Shown here: positions 1-10,560 of the stretch, in pieces
How positions within the stretch are numbered: the first letter of the stretch is position 1
Layout of the letters: each line of letters opens with the position of its first letter
Assembly (NCBI GenBank): GCA_037576215.1
Contig: JBANDB010000001.1
Coordinates: forward strand, 3,906,001-3,970,000
DNA: 64,000 nt
Origin: Armillaria gallica
Lineage: Eukaryota; Basidiomycota; Agaricomycetes; Agaricales; Physalacriaceae
Direction: 5' to 3'
Program-made: the position numbers and the translations under genes
Notes under the pieces: model-generated
The model's database searches: none
What the model was told of the DNA's origin: nothing
The model's input: the letters and a program-made list of their open reading frames with translations, nothing else

Positions 1-755
1 CGTCTTCGTCTTCATCCTCAGCGTCGTCTCTTTCCTCCAAAGGAACTCCGCCTCCCAAAAAGACCCCCGTCAGATGCGCTCCTTCCCACCGTCTCATATC
101 GATCGTCCTCCTTCGAGCACGAACAAGAGGGATTTTTCGTTTCTTTGATGCCTTTCCCTCAGCAGGCGGTTTGGTCAGTGGCATTAGAGGTCTTTCGGGC
201 CTCATACGCATAGGTCGCATGATTCTTCCGAGGGCCGTCACCGTCCATCCAGCACGCAAATGGGCATCTTGCGGCGTCACCAATGACATATCCTCCGCTT
301 CGACAGCGGTGTATTTGGAGCGTCGTTGTTTCTTCTTGGGTGATGGCGTATCTTGGGCTTCAGCTCGTTCCTTTTCTATCCTGAATATGTTCTTGAAGTG
401 AGGAATAAACATAAGGAAAGGAGGCTCACCTTTGAGCAAAATCGGGTTTTGCATCACCTATCCGAAGTTTGGCACCCTTCCAAGTAGACCCACTGAGGAC
501 ATTTGCGCCTATGTTCCTGTACATTAGCAGGGCATCCTTTCCGAGGGATAACTTCAGCTCACATTTCGCTAATTGCGCCGGAGTACCCTCCAATGTCGCG
601 TAGCCAAATTTTCTTGGTTGACCGACACCATCTAAGAGCTCAAAGCCGTCGAGAGCCTTTACAGTCCCAAATGTCGATAGCCTCTTCGACAGGTCAGCTG
701 AGGACAAAGACGGAGTCAGACCAGAGATGTGCAGCCGTTTCGTTATAGTTTCCAT
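1..755 (-). CDS. Nop8/NOL8-like RRM protein (3' end outside window)
   Basis: Probable nucleolar RNA-binding protein for 60S ribosome biogenesis. Exon 1 is 755..430, the intron 429..381 (49 nt, GTGAGC...CAG), and exon 2 runs from 380 off the window start. Exon 1 encodes one RRM from the first methionine: RNP2-like LHISGLTP at residues 8-15 and RNP1-like KFGYATLEG near residue 50. Exon 2 is basic, with a KKKQRR stretch, a GWTVT segment and a repeated RPMRMRP motif, then turns acidic at the window edge. One N-terminal RRM followed by a basic, then acidic, tail is the usual plan of Nop8/NOL8 relatives. The start is the first ATG of an RRM-complete frame. Seen: RRM and splice signals. Inferred: the Nop8 assignment, since the C-terminal part is missing. 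Confidence 0.72.
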
Positions 756-823
756 TCGAGTTGGATGATGGGCTGGAAGAAAAATACCGTCGGTATTCGG
801 TCCGATTATCCGATCGTGGTTGT

Positions 824-886
824 CTTCCTCCAGAGCTTGTAGAAATAATCATACATGAAGTCTGGTACTCTGATATGCCTTCTCAG
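824..886 (+). pseudogene. F-box-like gene fragment
   Basis: A short stretch encodes LPPELVEIIIHEVWYSDMPS, closely resembling the start of the truncated gene at 19148..19285 (PPELVEMIVRDVWYSKMPS), with obvious nucleotide similarity. It looks like the N-terminus of an F-box-like family common in mushrooms. No upstream start in a good context and no downstream continuation are visible, so this is a relic. Confidence 0.5.
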
Positions 887-891
887 GGTAT

Positions 892-1548
892 GTTTACTTA
901 TCAACAACCTCGCGTTTATACTATCAATGCCAAAACCAAGTTTGAAAATCCATCATCCAAGTATCATGAATTCATCCCCCGGCTTACTCGTACCGCTTCG
1001 TCGACCTCTGAGAAAACGAAAGCGACAGGAAGCGTCCCAGATAGACAAAAAAGTGGAAGAGAAAAGGAATCGCAAAAAAATTGGTGATGATTATTCTGGC
1101 TGACTGTATACTAAGAAAGGTTGATGAGTGGACAACCTACTACGCGTCTGTTTCTTTCCATAACCGCAGACCTTTGCCGCAGCGCAGACTGTTCTGCACT
1201 ACAGAAAAGGCCTATATACCGTGAATCTCGCAAAAGTGAGGATCAGTATGTGAATGACTCAGAGAAAGATAGCACTTACCCCCAACACCCAACTTGGGAT
1301 GACCGCTCAAAAGGAAACGGTGCACCCGCCGAAACCTCCTTGAGCGGCCAATCCCAAGTCGGCACCCATCCACATACATGCTGTCAGCTCATCGAAACAT
1401 GAAGACTCTCCACGAACACTGATACCGACCGCATCGACGCGCTGCACGCTGCGCTCGACCGTCGCCAGGAGCCCACCATCACGGTGAGTTAAAATAATCA
1501 ACAGACAACGAAATACCGTTGCACCCCAGCGCTACGCTCAGAGGGTGA
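892..1548. other. No supported gene
   Basis: Short ORFs exist on both strands, but none has a recognisable domain or consistent splice signals. Confidence 0.4.
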
Positions 1549-2010
1549 TCACATCTTCCGAAGGAGCTTCGCCTTGAGTGTCTTCAAGAAAGTCGCCCTC
1601 TTCTCAACTACGACCCCGACGACGGGCTTCTCGCCCTCCGACTCGGACTCGGACTCCTGAGGCGAAGCGAGGACGCGAGGAGAGAACGAGGGGTGGGATA
1701 CCTCGTTCGCGGCGGAAGTAGGAGTAGCAGGAGCCGAATCGTCGTCGTCAGAGGACTCAAAGCTTGCGACGCACGTGTCGGCAGCGGGAGGTGCGACCTC
1801 TGAGAACAGCTCAAGGGGATCCATTTCGAGGACCCACTCACAATCGTCCGAGTCTTGAGAGTAGATTGACACGTCGTCGTCGTACTCTTCTTCGCAGAAA
1901 GACTCTTGAGAATAGATGGAAATATCGGCGTCGCCATAAGAAGGAAGAGAAGGCAAAGCGCAGGCAGGAGGAGGGCCAGGCTTAGGGAGGTTATAGATGG
2001 AGGCAGGCAT
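1549..2010 (-). CDS. Small acidic, Ser-rich protein of unknown function
   Basis: Intronless gene. The open frame reaches 2073, but a GTATTTAAT TATA-like box lies at 2088..2080, only 8 nt before that ATG. The next in-frame ATG at 2010 (MPASIYNLPKPG) is therefore the likelier start, giving 153 residues. The protein has a repeated acidic/Tyr motif (DISIYSQES and DVSIYSQDS, about 22 residues apart), a second acidic-Ser tract (ESSDDDDS, then ESESESEGE) and a basic C-terminal tail (FLKTLKAKLLRKM). The duplicated SIYSQ(E/D)S element could be a phosphorylation or binding site; that is a guess. No known family was recognised. Confidence 0.5.
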   Translation of the reverse strand: MPASIYNLPKPGPPPACALPSLPSYGDADISIYSQESFCEEEYDDDVSIYSQDSDDCEWVLEMDPLELFSEVAPPAADTCVASFESSDDDDSAPATPTSAANEVSHPSFSPRVLASPQESESESEGEKPVVGVVVEKRATFLKTLKAKLLRKM

Positions 2011-2079
2011 TATAAGAGAGGTTATGGTGGTGGTAAGAGGGTAAGGGCGAGATGCTGTTTCGGTGGGGGGCATCCTGCA

Positions 2080-2088
2080 TTAAATACC
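2080..2088 (-). promoter_or_regulatory. TATA-like box for the acidic protein gene
   Basis: Minus-strand GTATTTAAT lies about 70 nt upstream of the ATG at 2010. This spacing fits transcription starting between the box and 2010, and argues against the ATG at 2073. Confidence 0.35.
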
Positions 2089-3086
2089 TCGTCCGTGATC
2101 CATTTTTAGCGCGCCAGGTAAGACAGAGTGAAACACGATGATAAGCAAAGGAAGGAGGAAAAGCGGGCTGAGGGCGCGTCGTGGTCCAGAGGCCAGATCG
2201 TCATATGGGAAGGAAAGAAAAAGATTCCGCGGAAGCAAACATCCTGGTCGCGAAAGTAGCGCTCTCAGAGGTGGTGTTGCGGTCATCATTGCCATAATGG
2301 TCTCACTTTGAAGCTTCGAATCGGGGAAAAATTGAGCTCCACAAAATTTTACGCAGGAAGTTGTGACCGATCAGTCCGTCCAACAAAGAGATGTCAGTGC
2401 AGAGGGTTTCCAGAATTACTGAGAAATGATAAGGGCGTCAGCTGGGTCAATTCAGTCATCGGCAAGAACCTAGCTAGCTTGTTTCGACCCCCGAGCCTGT
2501 TAAAGTCCTGGCATTAATCGCCGTTACTATTTGTTAAGGCAAGGAGAAAGAACAAGAACCATGCGACTTCTCCGAGAAAGAACATGGATAATAGATCCGT
2601 GCGCAACCTCTCCAGAAGTTGCTACTCAGAAGGATAAGTTAAGGCTTACGACAGGCTGATTTTCATGGCGGCGCGCAGGAGGACTACGCGACATTCCAGA
2701 CGCATATTCTGGGTTGATTCGACTAGATAGAATAGACACAACCGCACTTGAGGCATATGTGAAACCAGGAAGGAACCACACAAAAAAAGGTTCCTGGACA
2801 GCGACCTGTACAAAGACGTAAGCAAACTGACCAGTTTCTTAGATGCAAAGGAAGAAATACGGAAGACGCGATTGTCAGAAAAACTTCAAAGCCCCGCCAA
2901 AAACTAGTGAAAGCAACAATCTATGTTCCTAATACTGTGCCTTGGTAAGTACATGCTATATGCAGTGTATGTTAAGGTATATATGCAAAAGCAAAAGAAT
3001 GTAATATGCGTGACGTGCCTCGAAAACGAATGAATGACAATTATAACCATGAACCAAGATCGTGCCCAATATTATGGAGTAAACCG
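2089..3086. other. Intergenic, no supported gene
   Basis: Only short ORFs without recognisable motifs on either strand, and no repeat shared with the rest of the window. Confidence 0.4.
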
Positions 3087-4053
3087 CTACCAGTTCCACG
3101 CATCCTCTTCCTCTTCTTCCGGCGTGCGGGCCAGCGACATCGGCTTCGTGGGGTTCATCTCTTCAGCCGTCGTCGGGGGTGGCGTGGGAAGTGGAGTATT
3201 CGCACTTAGCGGGGATGGGCTAGACGGCGTAGAGGACGAATGGGAATGTGACATCACCGCCGGGGCCTTTGCCGGCAGCGATGGTGATGGGCGCGAGGGG
3301 GTCGATAAAGATAGTGAAGCCAACGGAGTCGATGCTGAATGCGAATGGCGCCCCGTCTTCCCTGTGAGCGGTCTAGTGGCCGACGGTGGCGGCGACAAGT
3401 CGAGGGCCTGAGCGATTGACTGCCCTAACAACGACGCCCGCTTCGAGAGACCCGGCACGTCCCACTTTTTTGGTAGATTGGGGACACCGACGGTGGAGAG
3501 CCATGAAGAAAAGTCAGGAGCTGGACTGATGAGTGGTGTTGCGCCGGAATCACGCGTATCTGGGGGCAGAGATGGTGAAGTCGGGGCGCTCTGCTGCGGA
3601 GGTGGAGTAGCAAGAGTCCGGGTGGACGACGACGACGACGACGACGACGAGGGTGGTGGCGACGGGATTTGCTGCTGCCTCTCGAATCCCCTGGATACTA
3701 TCCGTTCCCATTTGCGCTTGAGCTGGAGAAGCTCTGCTTCATGTACGGCAAGCTGGGATCGTAATTCGAGGCACTTGGACTCCTTTTGGGCGATAAAGTG
3801 GAGAAGATCAGCATGCCTGAATAGATTTAGCTCATGGTCTGTATGCCAGACGAGTATATGCGCACTTTTCAGTCAAGGTCAGTGGTTCACGGTTCCTCCG
3901 TTCAACGTCTCTGTACGACATGGTCGACTGGCGTCGGGGCGGCGGCGACGGCGAGGACGGTGGCTCTGACTGGGTCTCATTGAGGAGATGCAAAGGACGG
4001 GCACCGGGAGTGATATTGAAGGAGTGACGCTTGGGATTCACGGTAGAAGACAT
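3087..4053 (-). CDS. Coiled-coil, Ser/Pro-rich protein of unknown function
   Basis: Two exons: 4053..3891 and 3838..3087, with intron 3890..3839 (52 nt, GTGAAC...CAG, phase 1). The start MSSTVNPKRHSF is preferred to an ATG nine codons upstream (4080). After a Pro-rich N-terminus, exon 2 opens with a heptad-patterned helix (from HELNLFRHADLLHFIAQ to about WERIV, some 45 residues) that should form a coiled coil. A Ser run follows, encoded by a GAC/TCG trinucleotide repeat near 3630-3650. The rest is Ser/Thr/Pro-rich and disordered, ending in EEEEEDAWNW. It looks like a conserved fungal protein without known function, possibly a cytoskeletal or cell-cycle adaptor (guess). Codon pattern and phase-correct splicing make it a real gene. 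Confidence 0.7.
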
Positions 4054-4162
4054 GGTGGTAACAAACAAAGCAACGATCACGACTAGGGTTGCTTAGGCAA
4101 AAGCTAAGATTGGCAAAGGTAATGATAACCATTAGGTCGTATTCAAGCTCTCATTATTATCC

Positions 4163-4556
4163 TCAATGCTTCGCCTCCTTCTCTGCTTCTTCAACGAATT
4201 TCTTGATGCTGTTGAATCTGTGGTCAGTCACGCAATCCATTTCCGACTCTAGGCGTCAGTGCACGTACAATTCTTCTTCCTCGCTGTATAGGTATCGTCA
4301 GAGCCGTCCAGCCAAGCAGCTACCGGCATGCTCACCTGTTTCCTGAAGTCACATTTGCCTTGACCTGCTCAACAAGCGTCGGCGCTGGGGCGTCCTTTTT
4401 CCCGCCCCGTGTCGCGAGGAATGCACCACCAAAAACTGAAGCGAATGTGCCCAGGGCAAGGTATTCGTTTTTGATTGCCCGTCCAAAGATAACGCTGTCG
4501 ATTCCAATGTTATTATCCAGCAGCAAAGGGCAGAAATAAGAGACTCACTAGCTCAT
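4163..4556 (-). CDS. ATP19: Mitochondrial ATP synthase subunit K
   Basis: Small subunit of the Fo membrane sector, associated with ATP synthase dimers in the inner mitochondrial membrane. Four exons: 4556..4549, 4494..4336, 4283..4269 and 4217..4163, with introns of 54, 52 and 51 nt that are all GT-AG and in phase. Exon 1 is only 8 nt (ATG plus five bases) and exon 3 only 15 nt. The 77-residue product starts MSYVIFGRAIKNEYLALGT, has one Gly-rich hydrophobic segment (about residues 14-30), then the LATRGGKK motif, and an acidic tail (SEEEELFNSIKKF...AEKEAKH) as in fungal subunit K. It is divergent from the RRG7-like gene with 116 bp between the ATGs, so the two mitochondrial genes probably share regulatory sequence. 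Confidence 0.85.
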
Positions 4557-4672
4557 TGTCGATTCGAGTTGGGGGGCGGTTGTGGATTCCGGCTCCTACC
4601 GAATCCGGCTCTGACGCGGTGTTGTTTGCTCACGGCTTTGCCAAACACGAACTCTGTCTGTCTCTCTCTTCA
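4557..4672. promoter_or_regulatory. Shared promoter of two mitochondrial genes
   Basis: Only 116 bp separate the divergent start codons of the ATP synthase subunit K and RRG7-like genes, so both core promoters must lie here or overlap exon 1. No clear TATA box was seen. Confidence 0.45.
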
Positions 4673-5296
4673 ATGGCGGCAGCGACATCGACTGTCTTCA
4701 GAGGGACCACTTTTGAGAATCGCTCACTGACAATCCTAAAAAATGCATTTGGTATGGCTCTCCGACGCGTTGGCGGCAAGAACGACGGCGGCGTCGACCT
4801 CGTAGGCTGGTGGAGCCTTCCAACGGCAACTCCAGGGACGACTACAAGCAGATTACGAGTCGTCGCCCAGTGCAAGGCAGAGAAAAAGAAATTCTCTCCG
4901 CGATACGTGCGAGAAATGGAGGGCGTCGCGTGGAGGTACGGGTCGATACCTCCAGAGGAATCCGAGGCTGCAGCTCCTCCAATACCATGGCCAGACGATG
5001 ACCACAACACAGGTCCACTCATCGCCCTTCTCCTTTCCGAGAGCACATTCACCAAAGCGACTCTTCTTCGTGCCCAGTCTTCGCCGGTCCCGTTTATGCT
5101 TGCACATATACTCAACGAAGAGGAGATGAAAGATATGGATGCACCTATTGCTGGTATTACATGGAATATCGCGCTGCGTAATCTGATGCAAGGATACGAG
5201 CTTCGGTGGGAAGTCGGTGGCTCGGCACCAGATGCCCAGGACAGACCAAGTTTGTGGCACGAGGGCCAAAGAGTTGTCGTTGGAGCTGAGGAATGA
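4673..5296 (+). CDS. RRG7: RRG7-like mitochondrial protein with nuclease fold
   Basis: Intronless, 207 residues from the first ATG in good context (4673); the frame is open further 5' but has no better ATG. Residues 10-75 show the restriction-endonuclease-like pattern: a Glu in TTFE, then GGKNDGGVDLVGWW (the Asp of the PD-(D/E)XK site) and, about 25 residues on, VVAQCKAEKK (the QxK element), followed by VREMEG. This order matches the fungal Rrg7 family, required for respiratory growth and mitochondrial. Whether it cuts DNA is not known from the sequence. The N-terminus MAAATSTVFRG has few acidic residues and could be a weak targeting signal. It is divergently paired with ATP synthase subunit K, which fits a mitochondrial role. 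Confidence 0.8.
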   Translation: MAAATSTVFRGTTFENRSLTILKNAFGMALRRVGGKNDGGVDLVGWWSLPTATPGTTTSRLRVVAQCKAEKKKFSPRYVREMEGVAWRYGSIPPEESEAAAPPIPWPDDDHNTGPLIALLLSESTFTKATLLRAQSSPVPFMLAHILNEEEMKDMDAPIAGITWNIALRNLMQGYELRWEVGGSAPDAQDRPSLWHEGQRVVVGAEE

Positions 5297-6775
5297 CCGT
5301 ATCTCAGTGTTGATACCCCTGCGTTGTATCTCTATATACGACTATCGTGTGCCCCATTTTCTTTCCCCTTGACGTTAAAATAACCCGTATACAGGTTTCA
5401 GGATACACCCCTCCAAAAGATTTTGCGTCTTTTTTTCACAGCACACGACATCAGTCTGAAGTGCGACCTCAGTCGCAAGGTGATTTGGAACACCTTTCCT
5501 TAGCCGCTGGTATCGGAGCATGCATCGGACAGTACCATACGTACGCGTTCCTTAATTTGTGGGCCTTCCTCCTTCTAATTTTACAGCAGGTATAAGTATA
5601 ATTCATACTTTGTAATGTGCTCGCAAGCTACTATTGGATCGGCGATATCGATAGCGATTCTCCCAGTCCCTACTTCAATAACAGAAAGTACAGACACTCT
5701 GTCGATAAAAAACGCAAGCACGCGGTACCCATCATTCTAACTTGAACAAAGACCGACTCCTGATCTGAGGTGAGACTGAGGCCATCCACGATGAACGGCG
5801 CTACAGCTAGTACTTCGAACCATGCGGAAGCCCTGGTTCGGCCTGAGATAATTGTGTCTTCGTCTCGAGCCAGAGCAGTTCCCCCTTCTTTGCGTTATCA
5901 ACAAGGAACCACAGTTGGGATCCATGTACTCGTTTTTCATGTCCCTTACCACCTGGTGGTTCGAAACATCCACAATTTGAATGGCGGCAGAATAGAACTG
6001 TGGCCTGATCAGGAGCTTCGCCTGCCGTTGTCATATATGGATCGTCTTGGCACCTACCGCGAAGGACGCGCGTATTGGGGTACATTCATCCAATCTCCAG
6101 GGGTTTCGTCCTAGATACGGAAGCCTGTTTGCCACTGGTAATTGTATTGAATTTGTACACCCGGAAAATCCTTCATTCATGTTTCATAGAATATGTAACC
6201 ACATTGGGCCACTACTACCACCATTGGGTGATCCGGTAACTTTTTGAGCTCTAGTCGATCGTGTTTAGGGCGGAACAGCCTAGAAAATCGCCAATTATCC
6301 TTGACGTGCCCCTCAGTGAGATAGTGAAACCCACAGAGTACTGCGTATGGCGCTGACCGGAAACCTCGATTGGTGCTCGTCCCCGACATCTCCGGTCGTC
6401 TTGGCCCATTCTCTAGTGTCCCTTCGGATTGACGGAACACCAGGAACGATATCTAGAGAATGTCTGTTTCCAAGAAGTACAGCTAAACGTCAACTGGGGG
6501 AAGGCAGCAACGCACATTGTTCCCACTCTGGTATGATGGGCTACATATCCTGATAGCTTGCTGTAAGGATGTCAGATTTTGATTCGGTCAGTTCAAGGCA
6601 TAGAAGACTTAAGAGAAGCTGTTGTCACCGAGCTGGGACGGGTTTCCGGCTGGCAACTGTACTTGCGAGGTCCTGTAAGAATGTATCGTTTCAAGGAACC
6701 CAAACTGCCATAACGAGAGAACACTCACGATGCGACGTTCGTCCTTTCTGACCCTTCCGGCGCTATAGAATGTGT
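5297..6775. other. No supported gene
   Basis: ORFs up to 114 codons (for example 5770..6114, plus strand) lack recognisable domains and overlap open frames on the other strand. No splice model links them. Probably intergenic or relic DNA. Confidence 0.4.
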
Positions 6776-7534
6776 TTAACCAGGGCAGCGCGTAGGTAAA
6801 AGGGATGATGAACATGGAGAAGGTATTCTGAGTGCTTCTAAGGCTTCGCATAGACTCGAAACAGTTGGATCCGAGTCAGAACTACGGAATACATCAGTAA
6901 AGCACCGCGAGGATAGAATTTGTACACACGGCTCTGGCTCTGACCCTGATTCACTGGACTCCTTCGATTTTTCGGGCTCTTGTCCTGAGTTTGCGCTTGC
7001 TTCCCCGAGATCTTGTTCTGAAGTCGACTCCGGTTTGACTGTCTGCTGTTCTAGGTCCAATTTTTCGGGCTCTTGTCTTTCGTTTGAGCTCGTTTTCCCG
7101 CCATTTTGTCCTGAACTTGATTCCGAAGGCTCTTGTTCTTGCCGCTCTGGGTCGGGTCCCTTCCTTGATTTCCAGAAGTCTTGTCCTGATTCCTGTCGTG
7201 GCTTTCGTTTGAAAGACTTCTGCTCTGGACCCGATCCCACTGGTCCTAGTCCTGAGATTGAGCTTGATTGCCCGGATCCTTGTTCTGAACTTGATTCTTG
7301 TCCTCGCTTCGGTTTGCGGGACCGCTGTTTTGGATGTCGTGAGCTTGGTTCCTGTACTTCTAGTGGCTCAGTAGGTCGATGTCCATGACCTCTCACTGCG
7401 TCAGGATCGTCCACGTAATTGAGGACCCTCCAAGATGGAACACTAAGAGTGGATAGAGTTAGTCTTCTCATAGCACGCGCCTGCTTGAACAAGACATACG
7501 TCTCAAGCATCAATGTAATCATGTTGTAATCCAT
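6776..7534 (-). CDS. Hypothetical low-complexity Gln/Glu/Ser-rich protein
   Basis: Single long open frame (open from 7618). The start MDYNMITLML at 7534 is suggested as the likelier ATG. The first 45 residues are ordinary and hydrophobic in part (MITLMLETYVLFKQARAMRR). The next 170 are built from degenerate repeats around SGQEPEK/SSSEQ, giving a charged, disordered region. The C-terminus (SLCEALEALRIPSP) is ordinary again. No family was recognised. The repeat nature also keeps frames open on the plus strand, so the open length alone is weak evidence. It may be a rapidly evolving species-specific gene or a chance ORF over a short tandem repeat. Confidence 0.3.
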   Translation of the reverse strand: MDYNMITLMLETYVLFKQARAMRRLTLSTLSVPSWRVLNYVDDPDAVRGHGHRPTEPLEVQEPSSRHPKQRSRKPKRGQESSSEQGSGQSSSISGLGPVGSGPEQKSFKRKPRQESGQDFWKSRKGPDPERQEQEPSESSSGQNGGKTSSNERQEPEKLDLEQQTVKPESTSEQDLGEASANSGQEPEKSKESSESGSEPEPCVQILSSRCFTDVFRSSDSDPTVSSLCEALEALRIPSPCSSSLLPTRCPG

Positions 7535-7858
7535 CGTTTGGACTTGGAAGAAGTGAGTAGGTGAGGTGTGGCAAGTGATATGAGAATTCAAGAGTTCTGC
7601 GCGTTCCGAGACATTCAATGGTTATCCGACGTGTTAAATACCCGTTTGGAGGCATTCATCTACAACGGTGACAAAGAACACCAAGCAGACCATTGATCTC
7701 TCATTTGAGAAGTCGGGAACAAGGGTATCGTGTCTTTGAAATAGCTAAAAGAGGCCATGGCGACGTGAACAAGGGAAGGCTGTGAGGAGTGCAGTCGACG
7801 CAACAACCAATGCTCGTTTTTACTCGGCACCTCTTCAAAAACAAAAGGGCCTCCATAG

Positions 7859-8846
7859 GTATGGTCGGCGGGATGACCGCGGTTGATTTTCGATCACTGT
7901 TGACCATCATTGTCGTGCTGCCACTGAACCTCACGTTCTAAATTAAGTCAATCTACCCACTATCCCGTGTTATCTTTATTCGTCGCGCTCTTTCCAACAG
8001 TTCCCTGTCTACTACGGCTTACGCTGGCAGCCTGGGATGTACTTGAAGGACTGGAACCTCCCTGGGAAAGGCACCCCAGGCCTGTGTGAACGATGCCACC
8101 TGTTAAACTTGCATCAAAATACTCCGGAAATGCATGCGGCTTCACATCTCTGTAGATTTAATTCTAATAGTTATGGGTGTAACAGCATGTAAAGATTCGG
8201 ATAGGCACAAGTCGTCTTTTTCTGGTAGCATGTTCGCAGGTTGTATGATTTTCTATAAAGATATACGTGTCAGCATCAGTACAACAGTTGCTGCTATAGA
8301 TACAGGATAAGATCTGAGGCGTGAGTTCGGAATAGGTCTAGGACGACTCGAGGTGGTTTAACGGGCCAACATTATTTGGTGCTTAACACGAGCATCGAAC
8401 TCTCGAAGTCTTTCTTCCATTGCCAGGGTGGCGAACTCCTTCGGCTAATTCATCTGCTTTATCCTCTACCTATTTCTTCATCTCTATTGAGCCTGGCGGG
8501 ACGCACTGAGAGAAAGAGGGCGATATGGCCGGCTGAACCGATCCTTCAACAGCTTTGTTTTAGTGTGGCTGCAGTCCAGTTCGGTCCAAGTGGCATATAT
8601 AATTCGGCGACCTCAAAATATGATATACTTATCACACACAGATAATGAAGCGTTGTGGAGGGGAAACTGACTGATAATAGAGACCGAAAAGATCCCACTA
8701 AGGCACGTCGTCGTCGTCGTCGAAGAGGTGCAGCACTCGGAGCAATCGGGCCGGTGTGGCAGCATTGTCTGTGGATTGGTGGCATGACGCCGAGTTTTTG
8801 CAACAAAGTTGCAAAATCAACCGCGGTCATCCCGCCGACCATACAT
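7859..8846. mobile_element. Non-autonomous element with 30-bp inverted termini
   Basis: The sequence at 7861..7890 (ATGGTCGGCGGGATGACC...) recurs exactly inverted at 8813..8842. Between them lie an internal block shared with 19285..19684 and a (CGT)n run near 8707. No transposase is visible. A terminal 158-bp portion (7861..8018) also occurs inverted at 19685..19845. Outer boundaries and target-site duplication are unclear: the left flank reads CCATAGGT and the right flank, inverted, CATAGGGGCATGT, suggesting a small deletion in the left terminus. Confidence 0.6.
8302..8700 (+). repeat. Dispersed repeat unit, copy 1 (about 400 bp)
   Basis: Nearly identical to 19285..19684, same orientation, from ACAGGATAAGATCTGAGGCG to AAAAGATCCCACTA. 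Both copies keep the same open frame (8376..8645 here), but it has no recognisable domain. This is the internal unit of the element at 7859..8846. Confidence 0.8.
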
Positions 8847-9810
8847 GCCCCTATGTTATCTGCCATCGGTCCGATATTTCCGAGTTAGCATGGACTGCCC
8901 GCGACGCGTTGCGACGACTATTATGCTTGCATGTCCTTCCCATGTATAAATTCTGCTAGATGCTGTGAGTATATTTAGATGTACATTCCTCCTCCTCTGC
9001 ACATCCATTCACTTAAATTTGAAGCCAACAAGCTCGAAATGAAGCTTGTGAACAGGATTGCGTGCAGCAAGCATGCAGGAGAAATGGTCGGAAAAGATGT
9101 TTACACCGCAACAAATTCACAGTTTATCATACCGGGTCCATCCTTCGGGTGTGGACGCTATTACAATTTATTCTCATGATTGTACAGTAGGAAAGTCTTG
9201 TAACATACTCCGGCTGCCGGCTTGCTACCACCACCATCGATTTTCGCGGTTTGCTCTCTGGGCCTAAATTCTCGCCTCGTCAGATTTGAATAGCCTCTCC
9301 GCGTGCTGCAAGACGTTGCATACAGCCCTGAGAGTGCTTGCTTTGATGGATGGCTCGTAGATTGCCGGGATGACGGGCGATTCGAAATTTTGGTGGCTGT
9401 CTCCTCGCCAGGAATTCGGGCTTGGAAGTTGGAAGTGCTCGTGGCCTTAGCTTGATGCCTCTACCTTTGGTAGACGAGCCTGATACAGCGATGCTGCACT
9501 CGTGCCCTCATCTTTTGATCTTGGGTCAACGCTCCGCTACCATTCAGTGGTTGTGGGCCTATTTGCGCACCAGTCACGCCGTGATAGTCATTTCTGACAT
9601 TCTTCTGGTCACATTTGCCCTCAAGCTCTGCGCTGAGGTGTATATTATTAGCATTGCTCTACCGTCTCTGCTGCGCACTGCGCAGATTGCACTGTCTACA
9701 GGCGCGCTTGTTGGATGTCCATTATTTTTAAGGTTCTGTCCTCCCGCCGGCTGTATCCGGGTGCCTCTCGCCTGCTTTTTATTTCATTTCACACGGTCTG
9801 TGCTAGGGCT
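8847..9810. other. No supported gene
   Basis: Only motif-free short ORFs, the largest 9422..9814 on the plus strand (130 codons, hydrophobic in part). Confidence 0.35.
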
Positions 9811-9968
9811 GTGACGCTGTACCTTGCGGGGACATGTCCGTATCAGTGAGGCCAGATATGTGTTCGGTCCCGTAGCATAGTGTATCATGACGGTATATAG
9901 GTAGTACACGTGTAGTACGGACTCTGGTTCGTTTCCTTCTCAGGGACATTTGATCAGAATAAAAACCA
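9811..9968. repeat. Diverged dispersed repeat, copy A
   Basis: Shares blocks with 12815..12947: CTTGCGGGG, a GTGTTCGGT(C/G)CCGTAGCA block, GTGTAGTACGGACTCTGGTT, and CTTCCTTCTCAGGGACAT followed by CAGAATAAA. The order and orientation are the same, with indels between blocks. Probably remnants of an old mobile element end. Confidence 0.55.
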
Positions 9969-10560
9969 CCACCACCATATACCTGTTTCAATGCACATTA
10001 AGCTTACCTGAGCCGAAAAATATGAAATGGCAAGCTCAAAGAGCACTCCATTTACACTCCCTTGGCCATTTTCGAACTTAAAAGTTGACGAAAATTGATG
10101 TCAGGACAGCCGCTTTTTGGTCTCTGATGGTTTCCCGAAGCCTTTCTTTTTTTATTCTTTTTTCTCCTTTTGGAGCGTGCGACACCCAGTGAAATGGACG
10201 GAAAACCGTTTCCCTTAACACCAATCCCCTAACGCCAACACCATTCGCCCCGTTATCTGCCGTAACCTTTGTTTCGACTCTGTCGCGTCCATTAAGAATG
10301 GCAATATTAGGACAACCACTATTCCTTGTAAGTCGCCCATGGTTGTTCATTGTTGAATTTGAACCCCAAGATCTGTGATAGCAACTTGATCTCCTTTTTT
10401 CCCTGGACTAATAGACAAATCGAATAACTATATCATGTCCGAGAAAGGCGACGAGCTTGCCGCTAAGCTCCAAGAGATATGATATGCACGCCCGCCGAAT
10501 GTCCGCCGACCTTGCACTCACCCCTGCAATATCACTAACAATGTCAATGCCAAGGCAAAC
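9969..10560. other. No supported gene
   Basis: Contains a T-rich tract near 10145-10170 and motif-free short ORFs only. Confidence 0.35.

Noticed and set aside
3630..3655. GAC repeat as a microsatellite of interest
   Set aside because: It encodes a Ser run in the minus-strand protein; ordinary coding trinucleotide repeat.
4556..4672. N-terminal extension of the RRG7-like protein starting at TTG 4556
   Set aside because: No ATG in that stretch; it overlaps the divergent ATP19 start.
7035..7388. Plus-strand Cys/Ser-rich ORF of 117 codons
   Set aside because: Antisense reading of the repetitive minus-strand ORF; Cys come from the complement of Gln/Glu/Ser codons.
8704..8725. (CGT)n run as a possible Arg-rich gene (RRRRRR)
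   Set aside because: It lies within the mobile element; the frame has no other coding features.
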